Source: Holophaga foetida DSM 6591
Lineage (GTDB): Bacteria; Acidobacteriota; Holophagae; Holophagales; Holophagaceae
Direction: 5' to 3'
Assembly (NCBI RefSeq): GCF_000242615.2
Contig: NZ_KI912268.1
Coordinates: forward strand, 999,581 to 1,063,580
DNA: 64,000 bases
The notes under the pieces are model-generated. The model made no database searches, was not told where the DNA came from, and worked only from the letters and a program-made list of their open reading frames with translations. The stretch's first letter is position 1. Every line of letters begins with the position of its first letter. Below are positions 25,152 to 35,214 of this stretch, piece after piece. A program made the position numbers and the translations under genes.

Positions 25152-26294
25152 TTACTTCTTCTTGCTCTTGGCCTTGACCTTGGCCTTGGGAGCGGCGGCG
25201 ACAGGAGCTTCCTCCAGACCCACGACATGCTCCCGAACCTCAGCCTTGGCGCCGAGGAGGTTCACATCGATCTCCACGCGGCGGTTCTTGTTCTGACCGG
25301 CGACCGTCGCGTTGTCGGCGATGGGCTTATCAGGACCGTAACCCTCCGTGCTCACAGCAGAGGCCTTCACGCCGCTGTCCACCAGGACCTTGGCCACAGC
25401 ATCGGCCCGGCGCTTGCTGAGGGCCTTGTTCATGGCAAGGCTGCCCACGCTGGAGGTGTGTCCGCCGACCACGATGGTGTAGTCGCCACTGTAAGACTTG
25501 ATGCTGGTCGCCACGCGCTGAATGGCCTCGACAGCCTTGGGGCTGAGGTCGGACTTGCCATTCTTGAAGTGCAGGGTGGCTTCATCCAACACGATCTTGA
25601 TGGGCTCGGGAGCGGGGGCAGGCTTGACCACCACGGGCTCGGGAACGGGCTCAGGAACGGGGGCAGGGACCACCACAGGCTCGGGAGCAGGGGCGGGAGC
25701 GGGAACCACCACAGGCTCGGGAGCCGGGGCAGGAGCCGAAACCGTCACGGGCGTCGCCTTGCGGCCGCCCCAGGTGTAGCCCACGCCCAGGGACGCCAGA
25801 AGCTCGTTCCGATCGACGGGATTGGGGAGATCAACCCGCATGAGCTTCACATCGCCCTGGACCAGAAGGTTCTCGGTGATGCGCCCCATCAGGCCAACAC
25901 CGCCGTGGTAGTTGAAAACGGTTTCCAGCTTTCCGGTGTAGCTGCTGCTGTCAACACCGCGTCCAGCGCGGGTGATGCCGGGGCCGACGGCGATGTAGGG
26001 GTACCAGTTGTCCGCACCGGGGCGGAGGTTGAACATGACGGAGACCAGGGCATGGATCTCCTTGCTCTTGGTCCCAGCCTCGGACTTCTGGGGCATGTAG
26101 ATCCCCCGGAGGTCCAGACCGATCAGGTTGTCGGTCCACATACCGGCACCGAGGCCACCACCGATCCGGTTCTTCAGATCGGACGTGTTATCAAAGCGGT
26201 CACCCACCACATGGGCCACGCCCCACTTCTGGCCTTCCTGGGCCATCAGGCCCAGGGAAGCTCCGAGAGTGAGTAGAACAGCCAATTTCCGCAT
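25152..26294 (-). CDS. OmpA-family outer-membrane protein
   Basis: 380 residues from the ATG at 26294 (AAGGAGG 7 bases upstream) with signal peptide LLTLGASLGLMAQ. An N-terminal beta-barrel of about 170 residues is followed by a Pro/Ala/Val/Glu-rich linker made of repeated APAPEPVVV units. Next is the peptidoglycan-binding OmpA domain (LHFKNGKSDLSPKAV, GHTSSVGS, LSKRRADAV, GYGPDKPIADN, NRRVEIDV). The C-terminus is lysine-rich (KAKVKAKSKKK), which is unusual after an OmpA domain. It anchors the outer membrane to the cell wall. Confidence 0.9.
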   Translation of the reverse strand: MRKLAVLLTLGASLGLMAQEGQKWGVAHVVGDRFDNTSDLKNRIGGGLGAGMWTDNLIGLDLRGIYMPQKSEAGTKSKEIHALVSVMFNLRPGADNWYPYIAVGPGITRAGRGVDSSSYTGKLETVFNYHGGVGLMGRITENLLVQGDVKLMRVDLPNPVDRNELLASLGVGYTWGGRKATPVTVSAPAPAPEPVVVPAPAPAPEPVVVPAPVPEPVPEPVVVKPAPAPEPIKIVLDEATLHFKNGKSDLSPKAVEAIQRVATSIKSYSGDYTIVVGGHTSSVGSLAMNKALSKRRADAVAKVLVDSGVKASAVSTEGYGPDKPIADNATVAGQNKNRRVEIDVNLLGAKAEVREHVVGLEEAPVAAAPKAKVKAKSKKK

Positions 26295-26414
26295 GGTACC
26301 TCCTTCAAGATTGGGCAAAAAGCCCAAGGATTAGTCAAGCATAGACCAAGAACCACACTACTACCTGGGGCCTGATCTGGAAAATATCACTCCAAAGTTT
26401 AATTCTGATCGCTT

Positions 26415-26481
26415 TGTGAACAAGACCTTCCTCGTGAGTTCACACCGGACACAGTTGTATCATGCACCAGGAGGCATGATA
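26415..26481. promoter_or_regulatory. Two inverted repeats in the ompA/tgpA divergent region
   Basis: TGTGAAC (26415-26421) pairs with GTTCACA (26438-26444), and TATCATGC (26458-26465) pairs with GCATGATA (26474-26481). Both are perfect. They lie in the 280-base gap between divergent genes, which contains no other feature I can support. They could be operators or small hairpins in the ompA leader. Confidence 0.3.
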
Positions 26482-26574
26482 TAGCCCCGGGGTGGTCGAC
26501 GTGCACTCACACTTTCTCACCGTCTTCAGCGGGACTCCCGCCCCGAGTCGCATGGCGACTGGGGGAGATCCCCG

Positions 26575-28545
26575 GTGAAGATGGATCGCTGGCTGGACCA
26601 CCTTCCGCCCTGGCTTTCCCTCCTGGCCCTGGCCCCCTCCGGTCTCTTTGCCCCGGGGGACCTTGCGGTCATGGTTGTTCCCCTGATCCTGGCCGCAGTG
26701 GTCGAGTGGCGACAGTGGATTCTGGACAGGTGGCGGAGGGCGCTGGAACTGGGTGCCCTTGCGTCGGTCCTGCTGATGGGAGCAGCCCATATCGGTCTTC
26801 TCCAACTCCTGGGCTATCTGATCTTCATCCTCTGCGGAATCCGACTGGTCCTGCCCCGCACCCTGCCCCAGCGTCGGCAGATCCTGCTCATGGGCTTCCT
26901 GGTGTTTCTGATGGCAGCCATGAGTCTGCCCTCACTGGATTTCGCCCTTTGGGCCATCCTGTGGACCGCTGGGGCCGCAGCATGCTTAATTCATCAGGCC
27001 TGGTCAATTCCGGCCAGCCGCCCCCCCCTGCGCCCCTTGGGGGCCTGGACCCTGGCCATCCTCCTGATCGCCGCAGCCTGCTTCATGGGCTTGCCCCGGG
27101 TGAAGGCAGACAATCGGCTCTCCGCCTGGGGAATCCGGGGCTTCGGGTCTGGCATCGGGCTCGCGGAAGCCCTGGACCTCTCGGAACGAGGTCCCCTGCG
27201 GAATCAGACGGGAGTGGCCCTGCGAGTGGCCCCCCGGGGAACCCTGAGCCCCAGCCATCGGGAGCAGCTTGCCGGGCGCATGGAGCTCCTGAAGGGGTTC
27301 TGCCTGGAGGCCCTGGAGGGAGCGCGATGGGAGGTCGCCCCCCAGACACCCCAACGGAATAGAATCCGGGTGGCAAAGCCAACCGATCCCGAATTATCCC
27401 CTGGCATCGGCCTGGAATTCCAGCTCGCACCCACAAGCACCAGCCTCATCCCCCTGCCCTATGGCACCCTCATCCTGCGCGGTCCCCGGGCATGGCTTCT
27501 GGAACCCCAACCGGGTGGGGGCATCGGATGGGAACCCCCGCCCCGCCATACCGTTTCCATGGAACTCGCCATGGAAGGGGGTCCGCTGGAAACGGAGCCC
27601 CTCGGCCAAGAGCGGCGGATCTTTCTCACCCAGACAAGTGGGGACACAAAGTCCGCTGATCGTTGGAGCCGGAGAATCGCTCCGGAGGATCTCCCGGCCG
27701 CTGCCATGGCAGCCCTGCTCACCGCGGAGCTGCGCAGCTACAGGTATACCCTGAGCAACCCTTCCGGCCGCGCCGCTGATCCCCTGGAGGACTTCCTGGA
27801 ACGCACCCAGGCCGGACACTGCGAATACTTTGCCTCAGCCCTGGCCTGCGCCCTGCGCTCCCGCCAGATCCCCGCCAGGGTGGCCGTGGGCTATCGCCTG
27901 GGGCCGTGGATCCCTGAAGGAGGGTACTGGCTGGTCACCCAGAACGAGGCCCACAGCTGGGTGGAATACTACGATGCCGCCGCCCGGTGCTGGCGCATCG
28001 CGGATCCAACCCCGACGGCTGCGGGAGGCAGTGCCTACCCCCTCATGACCCGTCTCCGCCACCTCCAGGACGCCCTGATCTACCGCTGGGACCGCTACAT
28101 CCTCAGGTTTTCCGGGGAGGATCAGGCGACAGGACTGGATTGGCTCCAGAGACAGGGGGAAGCACTGACGGCCAGCCCCGACCGGTGGCGCCGTCCCCTG
28201 GAGGTCCTCATCGCCGCGGGTGGCCTGGGGCTGGCCCTCTGGATCATGAGGAGGTTCAAGGGGAGCCGCCGGAGCCCGAGCGGCATACGGGAGCTGACAC
28301 CCCTTCTTCGCAGAACTCGCCGGATTTGCCCACCAGCCCCAGGTGAAACAGCCCGGGCTTGGCTCTCGCGCCTGGCCGCCCTGGCCCCGACACAGCAGGA
28401 ACGGCTCCTCAGGCTGGCGGACGAAGTGGACTTGGCAACCTATGGCCCAGGCAGCCATCAGACGTTGCGAGCCCTGGCCAGGGAAGCCTCGCGGAACTTC
28501 AGCCTACCGCCCGGAGCGCCGATGGAAGGTCGAGGTTTCCGATGA
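26575..28545 (+). CDS. TgpA-like membrane transglutaminase-domain protein
   Basis: 656 residues. About 180 N-terminal residues contain several transmembrane helices (the DUF3488-type part). A periplasmic transglutaminase core follows with catalytic Cys in AGHCEYFASALACALR, His in NEAHSWVEYYD and Asp in IADPTPTA. One more transmembrane helix (LIAAGGLGLALWIM) precedes a cytoplasmic tail. Such proteins, often encoded beside DUF58 and MoxR genes, have a poorly known cell-envelope role; those partners are absent here. GTG 26575 is preferred over ATG 26581 because GGGGGAG lies 7 bases before it. The stop overlaps the alcohol dehydrogenase start (ATGA). Confidence 0.85.
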   Translation: MKMDRWLDHLPPWLSLLALAPSGLFAPGDLAVMVVPLILAAVVEWRQWILDRWRRALELGALASVLLMGAAHIGLLQLLGYLIFILCGIRLVLPRTLPQRRQILLMGFLVFLMAAMSLPSLDFALWAILWTAGAAACLIHQAWSIPASRPPLRPLGAWTLAILLIAAACFMGLPRVKADNRLSAWGIRGFGSGIGLAEALDLSERGPLRNQTGVALRVAPRGTLSPSHREQLAGRMELLKGFCLEALEGARWEVAPQTPQRNRIRVAKPTDPELSPGIGLEFQLAPTSTSLIPLPYGTLILRGPRAWLLEPQPGGGIGWEPPPRHTVSMELAMEGGPLETEPLGQERRIFLTQTSGDTKSADRWSRRIAPEDLPAAAMAALLTAELRSYRYTLSNPSGRAADPLEDFLERTQAGHCEYFASALACALRSRQIPARVAVGYRLGPWIPEGGYWLVTQNEAHSWVEYYDAAARCWRIADPTPTAAGGSAYPLMTRLRHLQDALIYRWDRYILRFSGEDQATGLDWLQRQGEALTASPDRWRRPLEVLIAAGGLGLALWIMRRFKGSRRSPSGIRELTPLLRRTRRICPPAPGETARAWLSRLAALAPTQQERLLRLADEVDLATYGPGSHQTLRALAREASRNFSLPPGAPMEGRGFR

Positions 28546-29708
28546 GCCAAGAGCCCCAGAGCCGAACCGAATTGCGCAAGTTCCTGGCCCCCGAGTTCAT
28601 CCAAGGCCCTGGTGCCCTTGGACTTGTGGGCCGCTATGCCCTCAACCTGGGGGGCGAGCGAGTGCTGGTGGTCTCGGATCCGGGTGTGCGCAGCGCAGGG
28701 TGGACCGATGCAGTCACCAAGGTCCTTGATGCGGTCGGCCTCGAATGGACCCTTTTCGACGAGGTCAGCCCCAATCCCCGAACCCATGAGTGCGCAAGGG
28801 GTGTCGACTGCTTCCGCTCCACCGGTTCGAACCTCATCGTCGCCATCGGTGGGGGCAGCCCCATGGATTGCGCCAAAGGCATCGCCGTCCTGGCCTCGAA
28901 CAAGGGCGCCATCACGGATTACGAGGGCGTCGACGAGGTCCGGAATCCCGGCCCCCCCCTCATCTGCCTTCCGACCACCGCCGGTTCCGCTGCGGAGGTT
29001 TCCCAGTTCGCCATCATCTCCAATCATGAGGAGCTCCGGAAGTTCGCCATCATCAGCCGCAAGGTGGTTCCGGATGTTGCCCTCATCGACCCCCAGACCC
29101 TGGAAACTGCTGACGCCTACCTCCGGGCCTGCACCGGAATAGACGCCCTTACCCACGCGATAGAGGCCCTGGTGTCCAACGCCTCCAGCCCTCTGACAGA
29201 CCTCTATGCCCTGGAGGCAGCAGGACTGGCCGCCGCCAACCTTCCCAATGCCACGGAGGCCCTCAAGGCCCACGAGCCCATGGAGCAGATGATGCAGGCC
29301 AGCCTCCTGGCGGGACTGGCATTCTCGAATGCCAGTCTGGGCGCTGTCCATGCCATGGCTCACAGCCTGGGCGGGCTCCTGGACCTGCCCCACGGGCTCT
29401 GCAATGCCATCCTCCTGCCCCATGTGGTGGCCTACAACTACGAAGCGGCTCCCATCGCCTTCGGGAGACTGGGACTCCGACTCGGGCTGGAACCCAACGC
29501 TGCGGGCAAAGCCCGGCGGGCACTGATCGATGCACTGCACACCCTCAACGAGAAGGTCGGAATCCGCCAAACCCTGGGGCAGCTCGGCGTGAGCCCAAGC
29601 GACATCCCCCCCCTGGCCGAAAAAGCCCTCCGGGATCCCTGCCTGGTCACCAACCCACGACACCCAGACCGGAGCGAAATCGAGGGGATCTATGCCGCAG
29701 CGCTTTGA
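28542..29708 (+). CDS. Iron-containing alcohol dehydrogenase
   Basis: 388 residues, the usual length for family III dehydrogenases. The NAD-binding glycine motif is GGGSPMDCAKG. The metal-binding set is seen as an Asp in GIDALTH with its following His, and the two His of AVHAMAHSLGG and LPHGLCNAILLPH. It should interconvert an alcohol and an aldehyde or ketone with NAD(P)H. It is translationally coupled to the upstream transglutaminase gene and overlaps the downstream kinase by 17 bases, an odd mixture for an operon. The exact substrate is unknown. Confidence 0.88.
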   Translation: MSQEPQSRTELRKFLAPEFIQGPGALGLVGRYALNLGGERVLVVSDPGVRSAGWTDAVTKVLDAVGLEWTLFDEVSPNPRTHECARGVDCFRSTGSNLIVAIGGGSPMDCAKGIAVLASNKGAITDYEGVDEVRNPGPPLICLPTTAGSAAEVSQFAIISNHEELRKFAIISRKVVPDVALIDPQTLETADAYLRACTGIDALTHAIEALVSNASSPLTDLYALEAAGLAAANLPNATEALKAHEPMEQMMQASLLAGLAFSNASLGAVHAMAHSLGGLLDLPHGLCNAILLPHVVAYNYEAAPIAFGRLGLRLGLEPNAAGKARRALIDALHTLNEKVGIRQTLGQLGVSPSDIPPLAEKALRDPCLVTNPRHPDRSEIEGIYAAAL

Positions 29709-31356
29709 TGAACCGGAGAGCCGGAATCGTCTGCGCCAGAAGATCCTGGGGCTCGGAGAGGACTCGATCCACAAGAGCCACTTCGCGGAGCTTCAGCAGC
29801 GAATCCAGCAACTGGAAGCCAGCGAGCATAAGTTCTCCCTGGCATTCCAGGCCAGTCCGGCCCTCATGGCCATCTCGAAGAGGGAGGATGGTCGCCTTCT
29901 GGAAGCCAATCAGACCTTTCTCCAGACCCTGGAACTGACCCTTGAGGAAACCGTTGGAAAGACCTCCACGGAACTGGGCATCTGGCCTGACCCGGAAACG
30001 CGGGAACGCGTGATGACCAGGCTTGATTCAGCGGGGTCCATCCATCTCTTTGAATTTCCCCTCCACCGGAGGGACGGCTCCTCCATCGAAGCCCTCAGCT
30101 CCATGGCGACCATTGAAGTCGACGGACAGAGATGCGTGCTCTTCATGGCCATTGATATCACCGCAAGGAAGCGAGCCCAGGAGGATCGGGAACAGCTCCA
30201 GGCCCAGCTTCTGCAGGCCCAGAAGATGGAGGCCATCGGGCAGCTGGCGGGGGGGGTGGCCCATGACTTCAACAACCTGTTGACCATCATCAACCTGAAT
30301 GCCGAGATGCTGGGGGGCGAGCTGGAGCCCACGCCCCAGGGGCTGGAAGAGATCCTGCTGGCAGCCCAGCGGGCCCAGGATCTGACCCGACAGCTCCTCG
30401 CCTTTGGCCGCAAACAGAATATGGAGCCCCAGCTCTGCGACCTCAACCAGATGGTGGGAGAGACCGGCAAGATGCTCAACCGGATCATCGGGGAGCATAT
30501 CCAGTTGGAGATGACCCTGACACCGGATCCCGTGCTAGTCATCGTGGACCCCGGCCAGCTCTCCCAGGTCATGATGAATCTGGCCATCAACGCCCGCGAT
30601 GCGATGCCCCATGGGGGGCACCTCCTGGTGGAGACGTCCAGATTCCAGGTGGAGGAGCACCATGTCCGGGCCCGGCACCAGAACGTGCTTCCAGGCATCT
30701 ACGCGGTGCTCGCCATGGCCGATACGGGCTCCGGCATGGATGAGACCACCCTGTCGCATATCTTCGAACCCTTCTTCACCACCAAGGATAAAGGCAAGGG
30801 GACCGGGCTTGGCCTCGCGACCGTGTACGGGATCGTCAAGCAGAGCGGCGGCCACATATGGGTCTACAGCGAACCGGGCCGAGGCACCCAGTTCAAGATC
30901 TACCTCCCATTGAACACCGACGAACAGATAGCCCCGGAAGAGGCATCCACCCTGTCCCAGCAGCCCGGCTGGGAGACGATCCTCCTGGTGGAGGACGATG
31001 CCACCGTCCGCTCCGTGGTCCTGGGCGCCCTGGGGAACTGGGGCTATCAGGTCCTGGAGGCGGCGGACCCGCTGGCGGCCATCGAGATCTCGGAGGCCTA
31101 TCCCGGCCCCATCCATCTCCTCATCAGCGATGTGGTCATGCCCCATTTCAATGGTCTGGAACTCGCGCAGCGCATCCTGGCACGACGGTCCGAAGTGCAG
31201 GTGCTCTTCATCTCGGGTTATACGGACGGCGCAGTGATCCAGCAGGAAGGCGGACTCAGGAATGCGGCCTTCCTCCAGAAGCCCTTCAACATGAGGGATC
31301 TGAACCGCAAGGTTCGGAGAATCCTGGACGCCCCCCCGGTTCTGCCGGAGAGCTGA
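29692..31356 (+). CDS. PAS hybrid histidine kinase with C-terminal receiver
   Basis: 554 residues, soluble. A short coiled coil (about 25-45) leads to a PAS domain (about 45-165), HisKA with His191 (LAGGVAHDFNN), HATPase ([28 protein letters not shown]) and a receiver with Asp480 (LLISDVVMPHFNG). It should relay phosphate from a cytoplasmic signal. The ATG at 29692 lies inside the end of the dehydrogenase gene, with GGGGAT upstream. No partner phosphotransfer protein is adjacent. Confidence 0.88.
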   Translation: MPQRFDEPESRNRLRQKILGLGEDSIHKSHFAELQQRIQQLEASEHKFSLAFQASPALMAISKREDGRLLEANQTFLQTLELTLEETVGKTSTELGIWPDPETRERVMTRLDSAGSIHLFEFPLHRRDGSSIEALSSMATIEVDGQRCVLFMAIDITARKRAQEDREQLQAQLLQAQKMEAIGQLAGGVAHDFNNLLTIINLNAEMLGGELEPTPQGLEEILLAAQRAQDLTRQLLAFGRKQNMEPQLCDLNQMVGETGKMLNRIIGEHIQLEMTLTPDPVLVIVDPGQLSQVMMNLAINARDAMPHGGHLLVETSRFQVEEHHVRARHQNVLPGIYAVLAMADTGSGMDETTLSHIFEPFFTTKDKGKGTGLGLATVYGIVKQSGGHIWVYSEPGRGTQFKIYLPLNTDEQIAPEEASTLSQQPGWETILLVEDDATVRSVVLGALGNWGYQVLEAADPLAAIEISEAYPGPIHLLISDVVMPHFNGLELAQRILARRSEVQVLFISGYTDGAVIQQEGGLRNAAFLQKPFNMRDLNRKVRRILDAPPVLPES

Positions 31357-31414
31357 CAGGGATCATGCACCTTGGCGATTGGTGGATTGGCTCCTTACGG
31401 GGCACACTAGGGGG

Positions 31415-32005
31415 ATGATCGGACGACTGCGGGGAACCCTGATACGCAAACAGCCCAATAGGGCCATCCTGGAATGCGCCGGAGTCGGCTACGTCTGTGC
31501 CATCTCCCTGGGAACATACGGGCTGCTGCCAGAAGAGGGTGCCGAAGCGATCCTCCACACGGAGTTGATCCTTCGGGAAAACGAGCTTTCCCTCATCGGC
31601 TTCGCCACCCATCCAGAGCAGGAGCTCTACCGTCTGCTCGTGAAGGTGGACGGCATCGGCCCCAAGCTGGCCCTGGCGGCCCTGGGGGCCCTCCCCCTGG
31701 AGGATCTGCTCCAGGCCATCCGTGGCCGGGACGTGAAGACCCTCACCCGCATCCCCGGGGTGGGGAAGAAAACAGCGGAGAAGCTCTGCTTCGAACTCTC
31801 AGAGAAACTGGGTGGGCTGGGGGGCCTGGACGGCCTCGATGGCTCCCGGGTTCCCCTGGACACCTGGGAGTCCGATCTGTGCTCCGCCCTCACCAACCTT
31901 GGGTTCAAGGAGGATCGGGTGCTGCCCCTGGTGAAGGAGCTGAAAAGCGATCGCCCCCCCCTCGACCAGGCCATCCGGATCGCCCTCAAGGCTCTGCAGC
32001 GATAA
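31415..32005 (+). CDS. ruvA: Holliday junction branch-migration protein RuvA
   Basis: 196 residues, close to the family norm. The N-terminal OB fold (MIGRLRGTLIRKQPNRAILE), the two helix-hairpin-helix motifs (LLVKVDGIGPKLALAAL and LTRIPGVGKKTAEKL) and the C-terminal RuvB-contacting domain are complete. It binds four-way junctions and loads RuvB. The ATG at 31415 is preceded by a G-rich stretch. ruvB and ruvC are not adjacent; a TPR gene follows instead. Confidence 0.95.
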   Translation: MIGRLRGTLIRKQPNRAILECAGVGYVCAISLGTYGLLPEEGAEAILHTELILRENELSLIGFATHPEQELYRLLVKVDGIGPKLALAALGALPLEDLLQAIRGRDVKTLTRIPGVGKKTAEKLCFELSEKLGGLGGLDGLDGSRVPLDTWESDLCSALTNLGFKEDRVLPLVKELKSDRPPLDQAIRIALKALQR

Positions 32006-32050
32006 TTTCCTGAGGCTGCTAAGCTATCCTTCAATCAGACGAGGTACATC

Positions 32051-33583
32051 ATGCCCCGACCCTGGCTCCGCCTTCTGGATCCTGAGATTCACGACCTGCA
32101 GCACGTGGCAGTTCACTCCCCCGCTGACCGCCTGCGCTTTGCCCGGGCCCTGAACTCGCGATGCCGCCATGAAGAGGCTGCAGAGGTGCTGGACCTGCTC
32201 CTGGCGGACAACCGTTGCGATGGAGAGCTCTGGTTTGAGCGCCTCCTCGCCATCGGCGGCCGGGCTTCAGTCGAGGATCTGGAGATCTTCCACGAGGACC
32301 TTGAGGCCTTGAGGGCAGAGTATCCCAAGGAAGCGGCCCATCTGCGGAATCTCGGGTATATCCGGCTCCTCCTCAATCGCAACGACGAGGCGGAACGGGC
32401 CCTGAAGCTGGCCCTGGAGCTGGATGGCCAGGATCCCAAAACCCTGGAGCTCGTGGGACTCCTGTGCCTCCACCGCGACCACCCGGGAGAGGCACGAACC
32501 TGGATTCTCAAGGCCCTCAGCCTCCAGCCCAAGGATGGTCGCACCCTGCGCCTCCTGGGACTGGTCAGTGAACTTCTGGAGGACTACAAGGGCGCGGAGA
32601 CCAACTTCATGGCCGCCCTGAGTGCGGATCCCAACTTCTTCTGGGGCTGGCATAGCCTGGGGGAACTCTTCATCAAGCAGGGTGAGCTCCTGGACGGTCT
32701 CCGCTGCATCCATCGCGCCCGGGCCCTCATGCCCATGGAACCCACAAGCTACTTCCTCCTGGCGGAACTCTTCTCCGAACAAGGTCACCTCGAGATGGCC
32801 CTGGCGGAGATGCACAAGCTCGTCCTCCTGGCCCCTGGAAATTCAACCCTGGCAGAAGCTTACAGTCTCATGGGCGAGATCAGGAAGGACATGGGGGACA
32901 CCGAGACGGCCATCTCCTACTTCGCCCTCGCCGCCGAGACCGATCCCGAGGATCCCAATCCATGGTCCGCCATGGGAGATCTGGCGCGGGAAGAGGAGCG
33001 CTGGGAGGATGCCCTGCGCTGTTATCGCGAAGCCCTGGCCCGGGATCCCGAGGCTGCAGACGTTCATGTCCAGCTTGGGTATGTTCTGCTGCACGTCGGC
33101 CAGGCCGAAGAGGCTGAGACCTGCTTCCTGGCAGGTCTGGAGGCGGACCCCAGCGAGTACAGCGCCTACCTGGGGCTCTCAGAGTGCTACAGGCATCTGC
33201 AGCGCAGCGAGGACCAGTGCCGGATGGTGCGTGAGGCCATGACCCTGGCCCCGGAAGACCCTGATGTCTGGAACGCCCAGGGTGTCGCCCTGGAAGTCCA
33301 GGGGCGTCTGCCCGAGGCCACCGAAGCCTATGAAAAGGCACTGGCCCTCGCCCCCCAGCATCGCAAGGCCGCCAACAACCTTGGATTCCTGCTGGAGAAG
33401 CGCATGTCCGAAGGAGAACCCCAGCTCAAGGAGCGGGCCGTCGAAGCCTGGAAACAGCGCCTGCTGATCTGCCGGGATGAAGGGCAGAGTCTCAAGATGG
33501 CCTCCGAGCACCTCGTCAAGCTCGGGGTTTCCTCTGCCATCGTCCAGCGCTGGCTGGAGAAGGAACCCGGACCGGTTTTCTAA
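32051..33583 (+). CDS. Tetratricopeptide-repeat protein
   Basis: 510 residues, nearly all TPR helices (for example NLGYIRLLLNRNDEAERALKL, AMGDLAREEERWEDALRCY, QLGYVLLHVGQAEEAETCF). There is no signal peptide or membrane helix, so it is a cytoplasmic protein-protein interaction scaffold of unknown partner. GAGG lies 7 bases before the ATG. It follows ruvA by 45 bases on the same strand. Confidence 0.8.
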   Translation: MPRPWLRLLDPEIHDLQHVAVHSPADRLRFARALNSRCRHEEAAEVLDLLLADNRCDGELWFERLLAIGGRASVEDLEIFHEDLEALRAEYPKEAAHLRNLGYIRLLLNRNDEAERALKLALELDGQDPKTLELVGLLCLHRDHPGEARTWILKALSLQPKDGRTLRLLGLVSELLEDYKGAETNFMAALSADPNFFWGWHSLGELFIKQGELLDGLRCIHRARALMPMEPTSYFLLAELFSEQGHLEMALAEMHKLVLLAPGNSTLAEAYSLMGEIRKDMGDTETAISYFALAAETDPEDPNPWSAMGDLAREEERWEDALRCYREALARDPEAADVHVQLGYVLLHVGQAEEAETCFLAGLEADPSEYSAYLGLSECYRHLQRSEDQCRMVREAMTLAPEDPDVWNAQGVALEVQGRLPEATEAYEKALALAPQHRKAANNLGFLLEKRMSEGEPQLKERAVEAWKQRLLICRDEGQSLKMASEHLVKLGVSSAIVQRWLEKEPGPVF

Positions 33584-33800
33584 AAAAGAAATTCCACCAC
33601 CAAGGCACCAAGAACAGAAGAAAAAACCAGGAAAAGACTGCCCTTCTTTTCTTTCTTTTCTCTTCCTTGGTGTCCTTAGTGCCTACCCTGTAAACCCTTG
33701 GGTTTACATCGCCCCCTGAAGCCGCGTATTCGCATTCGGTCCTTCTCTTTACCAAGCAACCCCGCGCGGCGGGGCTGCTTAGTGGTGGAATTTTCTTTTT
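33582..33800. repeat. Intergenic inverted-repeat element (CACCAAGG family), copy 1
   Basis: The element is bounded by A-rich/T-rich ends: 33582-33600 ends in TTCCACCAC and its complement GTGGTGGAA starts at 33782, about 18 bp with one indel. A second pair lies inside (CACCAAGGCACCAAG near 33597-33612; CTTGGTGTCCTTAGTG at 33666-33681). It contains a perfect hairpin TGTAAACCC (33689-33697)/GGGTTTACA (33700-33708). It lies between convergent genes and its right end overlaps the DUF711 gene stop. The outer sequence recurs at 42658-42955. Confidence 0.65.
33754..33780. terminator. Strong hairpin between the TPR and DUF711 genes
   Basis: AAGCA and CCCCGC (33754-33765) pair with GCGGGG and TGCTT (33769-33780), with one mismatch and a 3-base loop. 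A T-rich tract follows at 33790-33800 on the plus strand. This is the best intrinsic terminator candidate in the window. Confidence 0.65.
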
Positions 33801-35157
33801 AGTTCTTCAAGCTGTGCAGCGGCGCCGGGATGCGACCGCCACGGGCGATGAAGGCTTCGGCGGAGAAGGGATTCACCTTCATGACGGGGCCAGAGCCCAG
33901 CAGGCCGCCGAATTCCACAACGTCCCCCACCACCGTACCGGGGGCTGGAATGAGGCGCACGGCGGTGGTCTTCTGATTGACCATGCCGATGGCCACTTCA
34001 TCGGCGATGATCGCCGAGATGGTGGAGGCGCTGGTGTCCCCGGGAATGGCGATCATGTCCAGGCCCACGGAACAGACGCAGGTCATGGCCTCCAGCTTCT
34101 CCAGGGTAAGGGCTCCGCACTTGACGGCCTCGATCATGCCCGCATCCTCGCTGACGGGAATGAAGGCGCCGGAGAGCCCACCCACGTAGGAAGAGGCCAT
34201 CACCCCCCCCTTCTTGACCGCATCGTTCAGGAGGGCGAGGGCAGCGGTGGTGCCAGGACCACCGCACTTCTCAAGACCCATGGCTTCCAGAATGTAGGCC
34301 ACGCTGTCACCCACGGCGGGGGTCGGAGCCAGGGAGAGGTCCACGATGCCGAAGGGCACGTTCAGACGCTGAGAGGCCTCCTGGGCCACCAACTGCCCCA
34401 CGCGGGTGATCTTGAAGGCGGTCTTCTTGATGGCCTCGGAGACGACTCCGAAGTCGGCCCCCTTGGTGCGCTTCACGGCGTTGGCCACCACGCCGGGCCC
34501 ACTGACGCCCACATTGATGACGCACTCGGGCTCGCCCACGCCATGGAAGGCGCCAGCCATGAACGGGTTGTCCTCAGGCACATTGGCGAAGACCACCAGC
34601 TTGGCACAGGCGATGGCACCCCGGTCGGCGGTGAGCCGAGCGGCCTCCCGGATGGTCAGCCCCATGTCCCGCACGGCATCCATATTGATGCCAGCCTTGG
34701 TGGTGGCCACGTTGACCGAGGCGCAAACCCGTTCCGTGTTGGCAAGGGCCTCGGGCAGGGCCCGGACCAGGGCGCGATCCCCCTTGGTGTAGCCCTTGTG
34801 CACCAGCGCCGAGAACCCCCCGATGAAGTTCACGCCCACGGCCTTGGCCGCCTGGTCCAGAGTCTCGGCGAAGCGGGCATAGTCCAGCTCGTCACTGCTC
34901 TCCGCCACCATGGAGATGGGCGTAACCGAGATCCGCTTGTTGATGATGGGGATCCCGAACTCCCGCTCGATGTCCTCACCCGTCCTCACCAGCTTCTCGG
35001 CATAGCGTGTGATCTTCTCGTAGATCCGGCGCCGGGAGGTCAGGGAGCTCTCCGCAGCACAATCGCGCAGGGATATGCCCATGGTGATGGTGCGGATGTC
35101 CAGGTTCTCCTGTTCAATCATGCTGATGGTTTCAATGATCTCGTTGCGATTGAACAT
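33799..35157 (-). CDS. PFL-family protein (DUF711/UPF0210)
   Basis: 452 residues, a full-length member of the UPF0210 family. Recognisable segments are the N-terminal [20 protein letters not shown] and the long glycine-rich central region. It is distantly related to pyruvate formate-lyase-type barrels, but no biochemical function is established. It is almost always paired with an ACT-domain UPF0237 protein, as here, suggesting a ligand-regulated complex. AAAGGGA precedes the ATG. The ACT gene lies 57 bases upstream on the same strand. Confidence 0.9.
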   Translation of the reverse strand: MFNRNEIIETISMIEQENLDIRTITMGISLRDCAAESSLTSRRRIYEKITRYAEKLVRTGEDIEREFGIPIINKRISVTPISMVAESSDELDYARFAETLDQAAKAVGVNFIGGFSALVHKGYTKGDRALVRALPEALANTERVCASVNVATTKAGINMDAVRDMGLTIREAARLTADRGAIACAKLVVFANVPEDNPFMAGAFHGVGEPECVINVGVSGPGVVANAVKRTKGADFGVVSEAIKKTAFKITRVGQLVAQEASQRLNVPFGIVDLSLAPTPAVGDSVAYILEAMGLEKCGGPGTTAALALLNDAVKKGGVMASSYVGGLSGAFIPVSEDAGMIEAVKCGALTLEKLEAMTCVCSVGLDMIAIPGDTSASTISAIIADEVAIGMVNQKTTAVRLIPAPGTVVGDVVEFGGLLGSGPVMKVNPFSAEAFIARGGRIPAPLHSLKN

Positions 35158-35214
35158 TCAAAATCCCTTTAAAACAGTCTTCATGCTGGCCAGACAACGA
35201 TGGGAATCGGATCG